This document shows positions 47,681 to 58,093 of a DNA stretch of 64,000 nt, piece after piece. Every line of letters begins with the position of its first letter. Position 1 is the stretch's first letter. Position numbers and translations under genes: made by a program. Below the pieces are notes generated by a model, which searched no databases, was not told the origin of the DNA, and saw only the letters and a program-made list of their open reading frames with translations. This stretch comes from Sneathiella glossodoripedis JCM 23214 (GTDB lineage: Bacteria; Pseudomonadota; Alphaproteobacteria; Sneathiellales; Sneathiellaceae), in NCBI RefSeq assembly GCF_000616095.1, contig NZ_BAMS01000002.1, positions 1 to 64,000 of the forward strand. The letters run 5' to 3'.

Positions 47681-48322
47681 GTGTCCGATATTTTTAGTGA
47701 AGTAGATGAAGAAGTACGCAAGGAAAAGTCCCTTGAGCTCTGGAAAGCCTATGGAAAGTATATAATTGGCGCATCCGTTTTGATTGTTGGCGTCACAGCA
47801 GCAGTTGTCGGATGGAAAAACTACCAGCTTGGACAAGCTCAGACTCAGGGTGATCAATATTTCTCTGCGGCTCGCATGTTGCAAGAAGGAAAGTATGTTG
47901 AAGCTTCTGATGCTTTTGCAATGTTGGCGGGAGAAGGTTCTGAAAGCTATGCTGCCCTTGCGGCGTTAAGTCAGGCACGTGCATTGATCGCGGCGGGTAA
48001 AGGCGATGAAGCTGTTGCCGTTTATGATACTCTCGCAGCTAGTGAGGCCGCACCAGAGTTTACTGCTGCTGCCAAAATAATGGCCGGATATTATTTGATA
48101 GACAATGGGTCGGCTGATGATGTTCGCGCTCGTGTCTCCGATCTGGAAGGGGCCGGCAGCCTTTGGTCTGCTTCGGCGCAAGAGCTGTTGGCTCTAGCTG
48201 CGCTCAAGGATGGAAAGAAGGAAGAGGCAGCGGCGCTTCTCAAAGCTTTATCTACTGATGCAGCGGCACCACACGGCATTAAAAGCCGCGCGTTGCAGCT
48301 GTTAAGCACTTTGGGTAACTAG
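47681..48322 (+). CDS. YfgM-like tetratricopeptide protein with N-terminal membrane anchor
   Basis: 213 residues. Seen: a cytosolic acidic N-terminus (DIFSEVDEEVRKEKSLE), one membrane helix at about 27-46 (YIIGASVLIVGVTAAVVGWK), then a periplasmic TPR-like Ala-rich domain (AALAALSQARALIAAGKGDEA). The order yfgM-bamB-der is shared with enterics, where YfgM works with SecYEG and periplasmic chaperones. Starts at a GTG with a GGAG site. Ancillary role inferred from context. Confidence 0.85.
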   Translation: MSDIFSEVDEEVRKEKSLELWKAYGKYIIGASVLIVGVTAAVVGWKNYQLGQAQTQGDQYFSAARMLQEGKYVEASDAFAMLAGEGSESYAALAALSQARALIAAGKGDEAVAVYDTLAASEAAPEFTAAAKIMAGYYLIDNGSADDVRARVSDLEGAGSLWSASAQELLALAALKDGKKEEAAALLKALSTDAAAPHGIKSRALQLLSTLGN

Positions 48323-48364
48323 CGCAAACACTATTTTCACAGAAAAAACGGGCGGGGCAATAGC

Positions 48365-49707
48365 GTGATAAAAACAGCAGTTTTGATTGGTAAGCAGGTT
48401 GCTATGGCGGGATTGCTCGTTTCAATAGCTGGCTGCTCGTGGCTTCCTGACTGGTTGGGGGAGTCAGAAGCGCCGCCACTACCTGGTGAACGGATTTCAA
48501 TTCTGGCGCTGGAACAAACGTTGGAGCCGGATGAAGAGCTCGCTGATGTAACAGTGCGCTTGCCCGCTCCCTATCAAAATGAAAATTGGCCACAGGCTGA
48601 TGGCAACGCAAGTCACGCTTTGCACCATTTAATATTGGATGGTGAATTGCAGGAGCAATGGCGTATTGATATTGGCGAAGGCTCCAGTGATGAAGCCCGG
48701 CTGATGGCGAAGCCATTGTTGCAGATGGGCGCATTTTTGTTATGGATGCAGAAAGCCACGTTCGTGCTTTTAACGCCAAAACGGGCAAAAAAATCTGGGA
48801 AGTCAATCTGACACCGCGCGGTGAGGAATATGGCACAATCGGTGGTGGGCTCGCGATTGAATATGGGCGCCTTTTTGCTACTACTTCTTATGGGGATGTT
48901 TGGGCGCTTGATCCAGCCTCAGGCGCTATGTATTGGAAGCAGAGCCTGAAAGTCCCACTGCGCGCCGCGCCAACAGTTGCGGAAAATACCGTCTTTGCGG
49001 TTACTTATGATAGTCGTCTTTACGCCTTGGATGTCTTAAGCGGTGACATCAACTGGGATTTTGAAGGGGGACTGGAAGTAACAGGGTTGCTGGGAGCAGC
49101 AACACCTGCCGTAGATAACGGAATTGTGCTTGTCCCGTTTTCTTCAGGTGAACTTTATGCCCTTCGGACAGATAATGGAGAGCAGGCTTGGAGTGATCAG
49201 TTGCAGCGTAAACGCCGCTCCAGTTCTTTGACCTCACTGACCGATATTAACGGTAGCCCTGTCATTGACCGTGGGATAGCGATTGCGGCCAGTTTTTCCG
49301 GACATATGGTCGGGATTGATGTGCGCACAGGCGAGAGAAAGTGGGAACAGGAACTGGCCTCGCTGCAGACACCGTGGGTTGCCGGTGATTTCGTTTTTAC
49401 CGTCACCACAGATGGCGAGCTGGTTTGCCTGACGAGACAAACGGGCAAAATCCGGTGGGTTCGGGCGCTTGGAAAATATGAGGATCCGGAAGATAAAACT
49501 GGCGTTATTGTCTGGTCAGGACCTATTTTGGCCAGTGATCGTTTGATTTTATTATCCAATTACGGTATTGGGGTGTCTGTTTCGCCTTACGACGGTACGA
49601 TTTTGGGTAAAGTGGAGTTATCTGACTCTGCTTCTATGGCCCCAATCGTAGCCGGAGGCATGTTATTTATTTTGACGGACGATGCCGAACTAGTTGCGTA
49701 TCGCTAA
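48365..49707 (+). CDS. bamB: Outer membrane assembly lipoprotein BamB; one-base frameshift
   Basis: Beta-propeller lipoprotein of the BAM complex. The N-terminal part (to about residue 118) and the rest lie in different frames; restoring one base near 48714 gives [18 protein letters not shown] and 447 residues. Seen: a lipoprotein signal with lipobox VSIAGC (Cys near residue 20), then PQQ-like blade motifs such as [43 protein letters not shown] and [14 protein letters not shown]. Starts at GTG 48365. Sits between yfgM and der, as in E. coli. Confidence 0.91.
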
Positions 49708-49715
49708 TTACTCTT

Positions 49716-51053
49716 ATGTCATTTACTGTTGCCATCATCGGGCGCCCGAATGTGGGTAAGTCCACTTTGTTTAATCGTCTCGTCGGAAAAAAGCTGGCAC
49801 TTGTAGACGATACTCCCGGCGTGACGCGTGATCGCCGCGAAGGAGATGCGCGTATTGGCTCGCTCAAATTCAAAGTGATCGATACTGCCGGGCTTGAAGA
49901 AGCTTTTGATGATAGTCTCGAAGCACGGATGCGCCGACAGACGGAAGCTGCACTGGAAGAAGCTGACGTTATTTTAATGCTGTACGACGCTCGCATCGGA
50001 ATTTCACCGATGGATCGGCATTTTGCCAGCTGGCTCCGGAAATCCACTGTGCCAGTTATTCTGGTTGCCAATAAATGCGAACGCAAGGATGCGTTGGCAG
50101 ATTTAGGGGAGGCCTACGCCCTGGGTCTTGGCGATCCCCTTCCGCTTTCTGCTGAACATGGCGAGGGAATGGGCGAGCTTTTTGACCTTTTACTTCCCTA
50201 TGAAAAAGAACAGGTAGAAGAAATCGCAGCCAAGGATCGACCTATCCAACTCGCTATTGTCGGACGTCCTAATGCAGGAAAATCAACATTAGTGAACAAG
50301 TTGATTGGTCAGGACAGGCTGCTAACAGGACCAGAGGCGGGTGTAACCCGTGATGCCATTGCCATCGAATGGGAATTTGAAGGGCAAAAAATCAAACTGG
50401 TGGATACAGCCGGGATTAGAAAACGGGCGCGAGTTCAGAAAAAACTGGAAAAGCTCTCAGTTGCGGACAGTCTGCGTGTTATCAAGCTCGCTGAAGTTGT
50501 TGTCCTTGTAATTGATGCTGATATTTCGTTTGAAAAACAGGACCTTACACTTGCATCTCATGTGATCAACGAGGGACGTGCTCTTGTTGTGGCGGTAAAT
50601 AAATGGGACACGGTCAAGGATAAGAATGCCGTCTTGCAGCATATTCGTGACAAGCTCGAAATTTCTCTCCCACAGGTGAGGGGAGTTCCCGTTGTAACCT
50701 TATCCGCCTTGACAGGTAGAGGTCTTGAAAAGTTGATGCCAAGGGTTCTTAAGGTATATGAGCTTTGGAATACACGTATTTCAACGTCGCGCCTGAACAG
50801 GTGGTTAGAGCTGATGCTGGAGAAACATCCACCACCGATGGCAAAAGGGCGCCGCTTGAAGGTCCGTTATATGACTCAGGTGAAAGCGCGCCCACCAACC
50901 TTTTCCCTGTTTATGTCATCGCGGGGTGAATTGCCGGAAAGTTATATTCGGTACTTGATTAACGGTATTCGCGAAGATTTTGATATGCCGGCGGTGCCCA
51001 TCAGGATTTCACCGCGCACAGGTAAAAACCCATATGTGGATGGTAAAAAATAA
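49716..51053 (+). CDS. der: Ribosome biogenesis GTPase Der
   Basis: Essential double-GTPase in 50S assembly, 445 residues. Seen: first G domain with [23 protein letters not shown] and NKCERKD; second with [12 protein letters not shown] (Ala in place of the usual Val), [11 protein letters not shown] and NKWDTVKD; then a C-terminal KH-like domain ([14 protein letters not shown]-like region: [18 protein letters not shown]). Nine bases after bamB, so probably co-transcribed. Ends at a clear terminator. Confidence 0.97.
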   Translation: MSFTVAIIGRPNVGKSTLFNRLVGKKLALVDDTPGVTRDRREGDARIGSLKFKVIDTAGLEEAFDDSLEARMRRQTEAALEEADVILMLYDARIGISPMDRHFASWLRKSTVPVILVANKCERKDALADLGEAYALGLGDPLPLSAEHGEGMGELFDLLLPYEKEQVEEIAAKDRPIQLAIVGRPNAGKSTLVNKLIGQDRLLTGPEAGVTRDAIAIEWEFEGQKIKLVDTAGIRKRARVQKKLEKLSVADSLRVIKLAEVVVLVIDADISFEKQDLTLASHVINEGRALVVAVNKWDTVKDKNAVLQHIRDKLEISLPQVRGVPVVTLSALTGRGLEKLMPRVLKVYELWNTRISTSRLNRWLELMLEKHPPPMAKGRRLKVRYMTQVKARPPTFSLFMSSRGELPESYIRYLINGIREDFDMPAVPIRISPRTGKNPYVDGKK

Positions 51054-51057
51054 TTGA

Positions 51058-51090
51058 GTGGGCTTGTTTGGTTGCAAGCCCACTTTTTTT
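51058..51090 (+). terminator. Terminator of bamB-der
   Basis: Nine-base perfect stem GTGGGCTTG / CAAGCCCAC with an eight-base loop and T7, five bases after the der stop. Confidence 0.92.
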
Positions 51091-51091
51091 A

Positions 51092-52141
51092 TTAGCCGTT
51101 TCGCCTATTGAAAATATGCCAAACGATTTTTTCTTCGTTTATTTTTTCTACATTCAGATCAAGCATCTCTCTGTGGGAGCGTAAACAGCCGACCCAGAGT
51201 TCCTGCCAGCATGCGAACAGGAGTTGTCTCTCTTTGCCTTCCAACCCTTTTAAGATCCGAAGTCCGGTTTGTTCAAAACTAGCCTGATCCAAAGTGGCGT
51301 GATCAGTTGCAAAAACGTCATCGCCGAGCCCTATCATGACGTCCATAAGGAAGTTGCGGGCATCAATGCAATTGCCATCGGCCGCTTCCATAAATTGGGC
51401 AATCTTTGGATAATATTGCAATCCAATAAGGCGGGCGCTTAGTTGCCCGATTTCCAATGTGCTTTCTTCACCAATTACCTGAGAGAGTTCTGTAAGCCCG
51501 TTTCGAACATATTCCATCGCATAGTTGCGGTTGGCCTTGGCAAGGCGTTCCGCGCTCCAGTCACTTGCAGGGGGTGCGGGTTGGCTATCCGCATCGAACG
51601 GAGGAGGCAGCTCACCTTTTGAAAATTGCAGGCGTTCCTCGTCTTTCAGATCATGGTCATATTCTTTAAAATATCCGCAGAAGCCAAATTCACCTGTGAC
51701 ATCCTCTGACACACAGACATAGCCAAGTCTGGGGTTTTTGAGGGATATTCCGTTATGTGCATACCAGCCCCGCAGAAACCCTCTACCAACTCCGGGGGTG
51801 ACCCCGCAGAGGGTAGGGCCGTCATACATCCAACGGGGATAGCGAAAACGAACCCATGCTTTCTTGGGGCTCTCCTCCATATATTCAACCGGAACACCTC
51901 CGATGGAATTGGAAATAACGTGGTAGCGGGCGCACGCCACAGCATCTGGAAGGCCACTCAGTCCCAGTTTTTCAAAGCTGCTCAGGAATTTGTCCAGATG
52001 CTGCCGATGAAAGAGGCGAAACATCCATTCCTCCATGGTTTTTTCCCCATGTCGGGTTGCAACCATTAACTGGAGTCCTAACAGATAGGCGTGATGAAGT
52101 TCTGCCTGCGCTTTTATGGCAGCTTGCTGGGGATTGGCCAT
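51092..52141 (-). CDS. Unrecognised 349-residue protein
   Basis: No family recognised with confidence. Soluble, no signal peptide. Seen: a helical N-terminal third (AAIKAQAELHHAYLLGLQLM), a central Trp/Tyr/Gly-rich part (RFRYPRWMYDGPTLCGVTPG, then LGYVCVSEDVTGEFGFCGYF) with several Cys, and a helical C-terminus with a Cys-Trp pair (FACWQELWVGCLRSH). The centre recalls the hydrolase family of aminothiazoline carboxylate, but I cannot confirm that. The ATG has a strong GGAAGGA site. Ends two bases after the der terminator, opposite strand. Confidence 0.7.
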   Translation of the reverse strand: MANPQQAAIKAQAELHHAYLLGLQLMVATRHGEKTMEEWMFRLFHRQHLDKFLSSFEKLGLSGLPDAVACARYHVISNSIGGVPVEYMEESPKKAWVRFRYPRWMYDGPTLCGVTPGVGRGFLRGWYAHNGISLKNPRLGYVCVSEDVTGEFGFCGYFKEYDHDLKDEERLQFSKGELPPPFDADSQPAPPASDWSAERLAKANRNYAMEYVRNGLTELSQVIGEESTLEIGQLSARLIGLQYYPKIAQFMEAADGNCIDARNFLMDVMIGLGDDVFATDHATLDQASFEQTGLRILKGLEGKERQLLFACWQELWVGCLRSHREMLDLNVEKINEEKIVWHIFNRRNG

Positions 52142-52239
52142 TTTGTGATCCTTCCATTGTTGGAATGTTTTTATTTTATTTGGAAGTCCACAATACGCCT
52201 GAAAACTGGATGAGGGAATAAAAATCCCTCATCCCGCCT

Positions 52240-52938
52240 TTAACGGATAATTTCACCTGATTTGCTAAATTCCGGGCTCAGCGCGTCCAAAAACAACGCT
52301 GCCTGTTCATCCGCGGTTGCAAGTTTGGACTGATCTTCACCGGGATAGGCGGAAAGGCGCAGTTTAGTCGCAGTTGGTGTGGGTTCTATCAGGTTGACAC
52401 ACAGGTTTGATTTGGCCGTTTCGGCAGCATAGGTTCGGACCATTTCCTGCAAAGCCGCTTTTGAAGACGCATATCCCGCCCAAAATTGCTTGGCCATGTT
52501 AGCTTCTTTGGCGGTTACAAAAAGTGCACGGCCGTGTTCAGCATTACGCAAGAGCGGATCAAGAGCTCTTAGCAGGCGCCAATTGGCATGAAAGTTCAGT
52601 TTGAAGACATCTTCCCACAATTTTGGGTCATATTGATGAACCGGCGTAAGCTTTCCAAGCGTGGCGGCAGCGCCGACCAGAATATCCAATTTCTTCCACC
52701 GCTCATATAGTGGGGCGGCGAGGCTGTCGATCGCATTAAGTTCAAGCAAATCCAGGGGGACAAGCGTCGCCTGTCCGCCCAGTGCCTGAATTTCATCATC
52801 AACTTCTTCTAGGCCCCCAACCGAGCGGGCAACCAAAATCACATGTGCCCCTTCTTTTGCCAGAGCTTTGGCAACGGACGCACCGATACCACGGGAAGCA
52901 CCTGTAATGAGAGCCGTTTTATTCTCAAATCTTTTCAT
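52240..52938 (-). CDS. Short-chain dehydrogenase/reductase
   Basis: Classical SDR, 232 residues. Seen: TALITGASRGIGASVAKALAK with the TGxxxGxG cofactor motif, a DILVGAAA stretch where NAG-like residues normally lie, and YASSKAALQEMV with the catalytic Tyr-x-x-x-Lys. The basic residue after the first strand suggests NADP preference (inferred). The final CVNLIEPTPTATKL is typical. Substrate unknown. Downstream of purF by 13 bases, as is common in the class. Confidence 0.9.
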   Translation of the reverse strand: MKRFENKTALITGASRGIGASVAKALAKEGAHVILVARSVGGLEEVDDEIQALGGQATLVPLDLLELNAIDSLAAPLYERWKKLDILVGAAATLGKLTPVHQYDPKLWEDVFKLNFHANWRLLRALDPLLRNAEHGRALFVTAKEANMAKQFWAGYASSKAALQEMVRTYAAETAKSNLCVNLIEPTPTATKLRLSAYPGEDQSKLATADEQAALFLDALSPEFSKSGEIIR

Positions 52939-52951
52939 TTTATATATCCGT

Positions 52952-54420
52952 TCAGGATCGTTCCGCGAGCAGCGTCAGTTCTTTTTCTGCGCCGCTGTCG
53001 TTATCCACCAGATCGATGGGATAATCACCTGTAAAACAGGCGTCACAATATTGGGGGAGCTCGGCATTCCTGCTCGTTTCACCCATCGCTTTATAGAGAC
53101 CGTCAAGGGAGATGAAGCTCAGACTGTCAGCCCCTATGAATTTGCACATCGCATGCAAGTCATATTGCGCGGCGAGCAATTTCTGACGCGAAGGCGTGTC
53201 CACACCGTAAAAACACGAATGTGTTGTGGGGGGACTTGCGATGCGCATATGAACCTCTGTCGCTCCCGCTTCGCGAACCATTTGAACAATCTTGGTCGAT
53301 GTTGTCCCGCGGACGATACTGTCATCCACCAGTACAACCCGTTTACCTTCAATCATTGCGCGGTTGGCATTATGTTTAAGTTTTACACCCAAATGGCGGA
53401 TTTGGTCTGTAGGCTCGATAAAGGTACGACCCACATAGTGATTTCTGATAATCCCGAGCTCAAAGGGAACACCAGACTGTTCAGCATAACCGATCGCCGC
53501 AGGGGTTCCACTATCCGGAACTGGTATGACCGCATCCACATCAACCGGGTTTTCGATTGCCAGTTGGCGACCGATATCTTTGCGAACTTCATACACCGAC
53601 CGGTTTTCCAAAACACTGTCAGGGCGAGCAAAATAAATATGTTCAAAAATACAGAAACGCGGTGCCGGTGGAGTGAAAGGATGACTTGATGACATCCCAT
53701 TTTCATCGATGACAATGACTTCACCCGGTGCGACATCCCGAATGAATTCGGCGCCGATAATATCAAGCGCACAAGTTTCTGACGCCAGTATATAAGCATT
53801 GTCCAATTTCCCGAGGACAAGCGGCCGTACCCCGTGTGGATCGCGCATACCGACCATTTTTTTGCTGGTCAGCGCAACCAGTGAATATGCACCGGTTATT
53901 TTGTGCATTGCATCAACAATACGGTCTACAACCTTGATTTTCTTGCTGTTTGCAACGAGATGAATAATCACCTCCGTGTCCATGGTCGACTGGAATATGC
54001 TCCCTTCGAGACCAGTTGCTTGCGCAACGTAGCCGCATTGGTAAGGTTACCGTTATGGGCGACTGCAAGCCCGCCATTTGCCAGATCGGCAAAAATGGGC
54101 TGCACATTTCGAATAACAGTGCCGCCAGTGGTCGCATATCTGTTATGTCCGACAGCAGCGCTTCCTTTAAGACTATTGATAACCTCTTCTGAGGAAAAAC
54201 TGTCACCGACTTTTCCCATGGCTTTGTGGCTATGGAAATGGCGTCCATCATGACTGACTATTCCCGCAGCTTCCTGGCCGCGGTGTTGCAGGGCGTGCAG
54301 GCCCAGCGCAGCCAGGGCCGCAGCCTCGTCATGACCATAGATGCCAAAAACACCGCATTCTTCGTGGAGTTTGTCATCATCAAAGGGGGTGGTGAAGAGG
54401 TCCATGTCTTGCTCAGTCAT
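52952..54420 (-). CDS. purF: Amidophosphoribosyltransferase (PurF); one-base frameshift
   Basis: First committed step of purine synthesis. The N-terminal part (54420 to about 54003) and the rest lie in two frames; restoring one G in the GGG run (opposite 54002-54004) makes KGSIFQSTMDTEVII and 489 residues, family length. Seen: propeptide then the catalytic Cys in HEECGVFGIYGHDEAAAL, QHRGQEAAGI, HNRYATTG, PRT-domain VVLVDDSIVRGTTSTKI, and FEHIYFARPDS. Overlapping purF-cvpA order is conserved. Not credible as a real null mutation in an otherwise intact gene. Confidence 0.94.
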
Positions 54421-54424
54421 AGTC

Positions 54425-55108
54425 TTACTGGGTACCCTTGCTTAGTTTTTCCAGTTGCTGGCGGGATTTCTCATCATATCCCTTATCCAGTGTTTCAATA
54501 GCGTCTTTTACAGTCTTTTCAACATCTTTACGCAATCCTTCAGGAATTGCTTCGTAAGTCTGTTTAGCTGCGCCCGCACCCTGTTCAGCGTTTTCCACTG
54601 CGATTTTCAGATTAGCCTGCATGTCAGGTGGTGTCAGTTGTGCAACGAAAATTCCACTTGCCCTTGCGACTGGAAGCAATTTCGCTTCAGTAACATAAGT
54701 AGGGCGGTCGTTTGGTGGAATAAACTGTACAAAGACCAACCATGCAATGCCGACAATCACGACGGCGCGTGCAATTCCAAAAAATATACCGAGACTGCGA
54801 TCCAGTGCCCCAAGAGCTGAGGCTTTCACCCGTTCAGATATCGCATGGGTCAGAAATGAAATAATGACCAAACTGAGAATAAAAATTCCGGCGCCCGTAA
54901 TAATATCGGACAGAAGTAGGTTCTCAATATACTGACGGGTATAGGGCTTGAGTAGTGGAAACAGATAAAGTGCTAGAAATGTGGCTCCGACCCAGCCACT
55001 TATGGACAGGACTTCTTTCACGAAGCCTCGCATAAAGCCAAAGACTGCGGAAATCAGTAGCACCAGTAAAATAACTGCATCTGTAATATTGATTGGCAGT
55101 TCTTCCAT
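54425..55108 (-). CDS. cvpA: CvpA family membrane protein
   Basis: 227 residues. Seen: four hydrophobic helices (ITDAVILLVLLISAVFGFMRG; ISGWVGATFLALYLFPLL; IITGAGIFILSLVIISFL; FFGIARAVVIVGIAWLVFVQ) and a long charged soluble tail (about residues 150-227). Known to be needed for colicin V export and linked to purF in many bacteria; its molecular role is unclear. Lies four bases upstream of purF and 15 bases after radA, so likely one transcript. Confidence 0.88.
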   Translation of the reverse strand: MEELPINITDAVILLVLLISAVFGFMRGFVKEVLSISGWVGATFLALYLFPLLKPYTRQYIENLLLSDIITGAGIFILSLVIISFLTHAISERVKASALGALDRSLGIFFGIARAVVIVGIAWLVFVQFIPPNDRPTYVTEAKLLPVARASGIFVAQLTPPDMQANLKIAVENAEQGAGAAKQTYEAIPEGLRKDVEKTVKDAIETLDKGYDEKSRQQLEKLSKGTQ

Positions 55109-55123
55109 AAACTCAACGTCCCA

Positions 55124-56506
55124 TCAAACTTCAACCGCATTTTGCGATTTGCTGCCTGTAAACAGGCGAACGATTTCGGATAAATGTTCAACTTCAATTA
55201 TTTTCAGCGAAGGATCCTTTACCTTACTTCCACTGGGTATAATCGCATTCGTAAATCCGAGCTTTGCCGCCTCTTTCAAGCGGGCATCAGTTTGCCCCAC
55301 GGCACGTATCTCACCAGATAATCCAATCTCGCCAAAAATGATACTGTTTTCCGGTACGGGGATGTCAGAAATTGACGAAACAAGTGCTGCTGCCACCGCC
55401 AGATCGGCCGCAGGTTCATGTACCCGCAATCCTCCTGCAACATTAAGATAAACCTCGTTACCCGCCAGTGACAGCCCACAACGAGCATCTAGAACTGCCA
55501 AAATCATCGCAAGCCTGCTTTGATCCCAGCCGACCACTGCCCGTCGCGGTGTTGCTTGTTGGGATGGTGCAACAAGCCCCTGTATTTCCACAAGCAAGGG
55601 TCTGGTCCCCTCCATCCCTGCGAAAACGGACGCGCCGCTGATTTCCTTGTCCTGATTGCTCAGGAATAAAGAGGATGGATTTGCGACTTCGCTCAGCCCC
55701 GCGTCCGTCATTTCAAAAACACCGATTTCGTCAGTTGCTCCAAATCGGTTTTTTACGGCGCGTAAAATCCGGAATTGATGTCCTCTATCTCCTTCGAAAT
55801 ACAGAACCGTATCAACCATATGTTCGAGCACTCTTGGACCAGCGATTTGACCATCTTTGGTCACATGCCCGACTAGCATCAGGGCGCATTGCAGCTTTTT
55901 GGCAAGGCGTATCAATTCCTGCGAACAGGCACGCACCTGTGAAACCGAACCGGGCGCACTGTCGATATTATCGGCATACATGGTCTGGATACTATCGATA
56001 ATAAGCAAATCAGGTGGATCAGCCTTTTCCAGACTGCTGATAATGTCCCGCACCGAATTGGCGGAAGCCAGTTGCACGGGACTATCCGCTAACGCCAGTC
56101 TGCGTGCCCGCATGGAGATTTGAGCTGTCGCTTCCTCGCCAGAAATATAAGTGCATTTATGGCCAAGTCTTGCCATCAGCCCAACAGCCTGAAGCAGGAT
56201 GGTTGATTTGCCGATTCCGGGGTCTCCGCCGATCAGGACTGATGATCCGGGAACAAACCCACCGCCTAGAACGCGATCGAGTTCGTTCAGCCCGCACTTA
56301 AGGCGGACATATTCCTCGTGGTCTGTGTTGAGGGATGTGAACGCAATCTCACGGCCTTTGCCCGTTGACAGCCCCTTGGGTAAGGCATCCCGGCTTGTAT
56401 CCTGTATAATGCAGTTCCACTCACCGCAGTCATCGCATTTGCCTTGCCACTTGCGGTAGCTGCTTCCGCAATGCTGACAGACATACTGTTCACTTATGCG
56501 CGCCAT
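55124..56506 (-). CDS. radA: DNA repair protein RadA (Sms)
   Basis: Recombination helper ATPase, 460 residues. Seen: N-terminal four-Cys zinc finger (VCQHCGSSYRKWQGKCDDCGEW), Walker A GGDPGIGKST near residue 93, the RadA-specific KNRFG motif (AVKNRFGATDEIGVFEM), and a Lon-like C-terminal domain (VGWDQSRLAMILAVLDARCG, then NVAGGLRVHEPAADLAVAAAL). All main residues are present. Between cvpA and the Mla ABC genes, the class-typical order. Confidence 0.96.
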   Translation of the reverse strand: MARISEQYVCQHCGSSYRKWQGKCDDCGEWNCIIQDTSRDALPKGLSTGKGREIAFTSLNTDHEEYVRLKCGLNELDRVLGGGFVPGSSVLIGGDPGIGKSTILLQAVGLMARLGHKCTYISGEEATAQISMRARRLALADSPVQLASANSVRDIISSLEKADPPDLLIIDSIQTMYADNIDSAPGSVSQVRACSQELIRLAKKLQCALMLVGHVTKDGQIAGPRVLEHMVDTVLYFEGDRGHQFRILRAVKNRFGATDEIGVFEMTDAGLSEVANPSSLFLSNQDKEISGASVFAGMEGTRPLLVEIQGLVAPSQQATPRRAVVGWDQSRLAMILAVLDARCGLSLAGNEVYLNVAGGLRVHEPAADLAVAAALVSSISDIPVPENSIIFGEIGLSGEIRAVGQTDARLKEAAKLGFTNAIIPSGSKVKDPSLKIIEVEHLSEIVRLFTGSKSQNAVEV

Positions 56507-56521
56507 TTGGCCCCTTCAGTA

Positions 56522-57298
56522 TCAGGGTTTCAAGATATCCAGTTCAATGGGGCCATCCAGATCACCCCTGATAAATTGTTCGACATATGGATTTCCACAG
56601 GTTTCGATCTCATTTGCAGGTCCATTCCAGACAACTTCGCCTTTATAGATGAGTGCGATGCGATCGGCAATTTTTTGTGCGCTTTCCATATCATGTGAAA
56701 TGGTGAGCGTAGTCGCTCCCAGATGCCGGGTACAATCACGGATCAGAGTATCTATTACATCACCCATGATCGGATCCAAACCTGTCGTTGGTTCATCGAA
56801 AAAAATGATCTCAGGGTGAGTAGCGATTGCCCGCGCCAATCCCACCCTTTTTTGCATGCCCATAGATAATTCTGCGGGGTTTCGATCGGCCATATCTGCT
56901 TCCAACCCGACCAGCGATAACATCTCTATCGCTTTTTCCCGAGCTTTTGTACGGGCCATTCCCTGAGCCTGTATCAGACCAAAGGCTACATTTTCCCACA
57001 CGGGCAGGCTGTCAAACAAGGCGGCATACTGAAACAGCATTCCGGTTTTACGAAGGCTTTTTTCCCTTTCCGCTTGTGGAAGGCCGATAACCTGCTGACC
57101 GTCGATGAAAATCTCGCCGCTCTCCGGTGTAATCAGGCCCAGTATGCATTTTAACATTACGGACTTGCCCGTGCCTGAACCACCAATTACGACGAGGCTT
57201 TCCCCCTCCATAATATCCAGCGATAAACCATTAAGCACATGCTTTTTGCCAAATGATTTATGAACATTCTTAAGGCTGATTTTAGGTGGTTTGCTCAT
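56522..57298 (-). CDS. mlaF: Mla-type lipid ABC transporter ATP-binding protein (MlaF)
   Basis: ATPase of the MCE lipid-transport system that keeps outer-membrane lipid asymmetry. 258 residues. Seen: Walker A GGSGTGKSVMLK, the signature ELSMGMQKRVGLARAI (Met-Gly in place of the usual Gly-Gln), Walker B IIFFDEPTTGLDPI and H-loop TISHDMESAQKIADRI. Seven bases after mlaE. No mlaD (MCE-domain) gene is present in the window, so the substrate-binding partner lies elsewhere. Confidence 0.92.
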   Translation of the reverse strand: MSKPPKISLKNVHKSFGKKHVLNGLSLDIMEGESLVVIGGSGTGKSVMLKCILGLITPESGEIFIDGQQVIGLPQAEREKSLRKTGMLFQYAALFDSLPVWENVAFGLIQAQGMARTKAREKAIEMLSLVGLEADMADRNPAELSMGMQKRVGLARAIATHPEIIFFDEPTTGLDPIMGDVIDTLIRDCTRHLGATTLTISHDMESAQKIADRIALIYKGEVVWNGPANEIETCGNPYVEQFIRGDLDGPIELDILKP

Positions 57299-57305
57299 CA
57301 GTTTT

Positions 57306-58082
57306 TTAATCCAGCAACATGACAGTCAGGAAGTAATCGCTGATGAGAATCAGGATGAAGGAGGAGACAACAGCATTAGTTGTTGCGCGTCCAACCCCTT
57401 GCGCGCCACCTGTTGAGTTAAAGCCGTGATAACAGCCCATCAGACAGACAATAAAGCCGAATACAGATGATTTTATCAGCCCGGATATGACATCCCGCGC
57501 TTCAAGAAAATCAAATGTGTTCTTGATGTAGGAACTGGGGTTAAAGCCAAGGCTTTCTGTTGCTACCAGATACCCGCCGGATACGCCAATAATATCGGCG
57601 ATAAGGACTAGAAGCGGCAGGGTGATCATGCCAGCCAGCACACGTGGGGCTACCAGATATTTGAACGGATTTGTAGATAGCGTAACCAATGCATCTATTT
57701 GTTCAGTTACGCGCATTGTGCCAATTTCTGCCGCTATTGCTGCGCCAACACGGCCCGCTATCATCAAGCCGCTGAGGACTGGCGCAAGTTCACGTGTCAG
57801 TCCGATCACGACAATTGTCGCGACCGCGCTTTCAGCATTGAACCGTGATGACCCAACATAAATCTGCAAGGCTAGAACCATTCCTGTGAACAGGGCTGTC
57901 ATGCCAACGACAGGCAGTGAGTAATAACCTATGTTCATGAGTTGGCGCAGAAAGATACGCAAATAGAAGGGGGGGAGGAAAATATGACGAACGGTTTGCA
58001 CCGTAAACAGAGACAAATGACCGACGGCAGCCAGAAAACGCAGCGCGACACGGCCAATTGCCGCCAGAAAGTTCCATTCCAT
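57306..58082 (-). CDS. mlaE: Mla-type lipid ABC transporter permease (MlaE)
   Basis: Permease partner of MlaF, 258 residues. Seen: a start region MEWNFLAAIGRVALRFLAA, the MlaE core MTALFTGMVLALQIYVG, VIGLTRELAPVLSGLMIAGRVGAA, IAAEIGTMRVTEQIDALVTL, and the final helices. I use the ATG at 58082; a TTG 45 bases upstream would overlap alr. Twelve bases after alr, so they form one unit. Confidence 0.92.
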   Translation of the reverse strand: MEWNFLAAIGRVALRFLAAVGHLSLFTVQTVRHIFLPPFYLRIFLRQLMNIGYYSLPVVGMTALFTGMVLALQIYVGSSRFNAESAVATIVVIGLTRELAPVLSGLMIAGRVGAAIAAEIGTMRVTEQIDALVTLSTNPFKYLVAPRVLAGMITLPLLVLIADIIGVSGGYLVATESLGFNPSSYIKNTFDFLEARDVISGLIKSSVFGFIVCLMGCYHGFNSTGGAQGVGRATTNAVVSSFILILISDYFLTVMLLD

Positions 58083-58093
58083 ACCGTTCGACC

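Noticed and set aside
52209-52235. Inverted repeat GGATGAGGGA after the SDR gene as a terminator
   Set aside because: Good arms but no T run on the minus strand, so termination is not supported.
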